NCBI GenBank assembly: GCA_017457555.1
Contig: JAFTHG010000298.1
Location: forward strand, 1 to 15,450
From: Kiritimatiellia bacterium
Lineage (GTDB): Bacteria; Verrucomicrobiota; Kiritimatiellia; RFP12; DVOR01
Reading direction: 5' to 3'
Length of the DNA: 15,450 nucleotides
Of this stretch, positions 14,098 to 15,450 are shown piece by piece. The first letter of the stretch is position 1; every line of letters starts with the position of its first letter. The position numbers were made by a program, and so were the translations under genes. Below the pieces are notes generated by a model. That model saw only the letters and a list, made by a program, of their open reading frames with translations, had not been told where the DNA came from and searched no databases.

Positions 14098-15450
14098 ATG
14101 ATGCCGCAAGCGGCTTTTCGAATTCCCCCGTGTCGCTTTGAAGCGCGTGGGGGATTTTTTGCACCTCTGGCGGACATGGTGCTTACGTTAACGGCACCCC
14201 AAGTTCCCCTGACGGCACTGCGTCTATTAGAATCCGTCTTACCATCGGGAACCGTGCGACGGATTGAAACGGCGCCTGCATTGACACTCACGTGGATGCG
14301 CCCGGAAGCAACGTTACCATTCCCTAAATTAGAGACGTCTGCTGGACCGGAAGCCTTTGCTTTCACCATTACGCCGGAGGGAATTGCGGCCTGCGCGGCG
14401 TCCGCCGAAGGACTCTTCCGGCTGTGTGCGTGGCTGTACCGTGAACTTTCCCGTGGTGCATTACCCTGCGGCTGTGGGATGGATGCCCCAGACAAGCCTA
14501 TCCGGGGGGTAATGCTGGATGTCTCCCGCAATCGCATCTACAGCGTGCAAACGCTCTGCAACATCATTGATTTGATGGCGCTTGTTGGCTTAAACCAACT
14601 CGAACTCTACTTTGAAAACACCTTTGCTTACCGCGATCACGCCACCGTATGGGCGCACACCTCGCCCTATACGCCGGAAGATATCACAGTGATTGCGGCG
14701 TATGCCTCTGCCCGTTTTGTGCGTCTGGTTCCCAATCAAAATACCTTAGGTCACTTTGAACGCTGGTTGAAGCACCCTGCTTATCTGCAATATGCCGAAT
14801 TACCTGAAGGTGGTGCCCGCACGCCGTGGGGCAGTATTCAGCAACATCCCACAGGTCTCTATGCCGCAGATCGCAAGACGCGCGATTTTGTAAAGGGGCT
14901 TCTGACGGAATTATTGCCCTGTTTTCCAATGGCAGATCGTGTGAATCTGGGCGGGGACGAGGTCTTTGATTTGGGGCAGGGGCGTTCGGCAACAAGCGAT
15001 AAGGCAGGGCTTTATCTCAGCTATATGCGTGAAATGGCTGACGTCGCACAACGCTTTGGGAAGCAACCAGAGTTGTGGGCGGATATGCTTTTGCGGCATC
15101 CGGAAATGATTCCATTGGCCAAAACCGTGTTGCCGGAGGCGATTTGGGTTGTGTGGGGTTATGAAGCCACAGATCCGCTGGAGGCTTATGTGGCACGGTT
15201 GCAGGCGGCCGGTCTTCGGGTGATGGTGGCTCCCGGCACGTCCTCGTGGCGCAGTTTTTGCGGTCGTACGGCAAATATGCTGGCCAATATCACCGCTGCG
15301 GCAGCAACGCCTGCCGAGGGGTTGCTCTTGACGGACTGGGGTGATGCCGGCCATTGGCAGCCCTTCGTGGTGTCACTCCCTGCGATTCTCTTTGCCGCAG
15401 CCAAGGCTTGGCGGATGACAGCAGCACCCGATCTCGCCGATTGGATAGAC
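14098..15450 (+). CDS. GH20-like glycoside hydrolase (beta-N-acetylhexosaminidase-like), 3' end beyond the window
   Basis: The frame is open from ATG 14098 to the window edge (451 codons). After an N-terminal alpha/beta domain (about 1-135) comes the TIM-barrel start IRGVMLDVSRNRIYSVQTL (136-154), then LELYFENTFAYRDH, LVPNQNTLGHFERWL (210-224), a GGDE motif at 285-288 (Asp287-Glu288, the Asp-Glu catalytic pair of GH20), LWADMLLRHPEMIP, and TDWGDAGHWQP (412-422). This motif set is that of the GH20-related hydrolases common in Bacteroidota and PVC bacteria. No signal peptide is seen, so it is probably cytoplasmic and acts on imported amino-sugar oligosaccharides; substrate is not determined by sequence. 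Starts at 14098 or 14101, one base after purC, are preferred because IPPCRFEARGGFF resembles the family's N-terminal IPxPxxxxxxGG; ATG 14176 is an alternative. No clear ribosome-binding site is present. Confidence 0.85.
   Translation, partial: MMPQAAFRIPPCRFEARGGFFAPLADMVLTLTAPQVPLTALRLLESVLPSGTVRRIETAPALTLTWMRPEATLPFPKLETSAGPEAFAFTITPEGIAACAASAEGLFRLCAWLYRELSRGALPCGCGMDAPDKPIRGVMLDVSRNRIYSVQTLCNIIDLMALVGLNQLELYFENTFAYRDHATVWAHTSPYTPEDITVIAAYASARFVRLVPNQNTLGHFERWLKHPAYLQYAELPEGGARTPWGSIQQHPTGLYAADRKTRDFVKGLLTELLPCFPMADRVNLGGDEVFDLGQGRSATSDKAGLYLSYMREMADVAQRFGKQPELWADMLLRHPEMIPLAKTVLPEAIWVVWGYEATDPLEAYVARLQAAGLRVMVAPGTSSWRSFCGRTANMLANITAAAATPAEGLLLTDWGDAGHWQPFVVSLPAILFAAAKAWRMTAAPDLADWID
14103..14160 (+). 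terminator. Terminator-like hairpins overlapping the start of the next gene
   Basis: GCCG-CAAG-CGGC followed by TTTTC (14103-14119) is a small hairpin. Next, CCCCC (14125-14129) pairs with GGGGG (14149-14153) over an inner CGCT-TTGA-AGCG stem, and six T follow (14155-14160). This has the look of a purC terminator, yet it lies inside the open frame of the downstream hydrolase, encoding CRFEARGGFF. It may reduce read-through, or the true start may be the ATG at 14176. Confidence 0.6.

Overview
The window carries one long run of co-directional plus-strand genes. Codon use and family resemblance (a prepilin cassette with a giant GspK/'cassette protein A'-like member, a GH20-like hydrolase typical of PVC and Bacteroidota genomes) suggest a Gram-negative bacterium of the PVC group (Verrucomicrobiota / Kiritimatiellota / Lentisphaerota). 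That placement is an inference from gene content, not proof. The 14 genes that end inside the window stop with TAA (10) or TGA (4), never TAG.

Layout: (1) 1-1395: the 3' part of a PLP-dependent O-acetylhomoserine sulfhydrylase (MetY family), with two in-frame stops in a conserved motif, overlapping by one base a putative lipoprotein with an ExbD/TolR-like segment; a clear intrinsic terminator follows. (2) 1487-11256: a promoter and a hairpin-bearing leader, then a type II secretion / type IV pilus-like operon: a GspF/PilC inner-membrane platform protein, seven prepilins with canonical G^F-[TS]-x-[IV]-E cleavage sites (three GspG-like, then GspH-, GspI- and GspJ-like, then another GspG-like), and a 1142-residue GspK-like protein lacking Glu+5. 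No GspE ATPase, secretin or GspL/M is present here, so those parts must be encoded elsewhere. (3) 11280-11792: a small, acidic, very Cys-rich protein of unknown function. (4) 11824-12632: tpiA and its terminator. (5) 12808-13060: a sigma70 promoter, tRNA-Arg(ACG), an initiator-type tRNA-Met(CAT) with unusual identity elements, and a terminator. (6) 13122-15450: a promoter, purC, and one base after its stop a GH20-like glycoside hydrolase that runs off the right edge.

The most distinctive part is the pseudopilin cassette. The GspH-I-J-K order is that of a type II secretion pseudopilus, but the major-pilin-like genes are multiplied, several carry Ca2+-loop-like or CxxC elements in their globular parts, and the presumed tip subunit is over three times the usual GspK size. 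It may be a lineage-specific T2SS-like apparatus related to the Verrucomicrobia 'Verru_Chthon' prepilin cassette.
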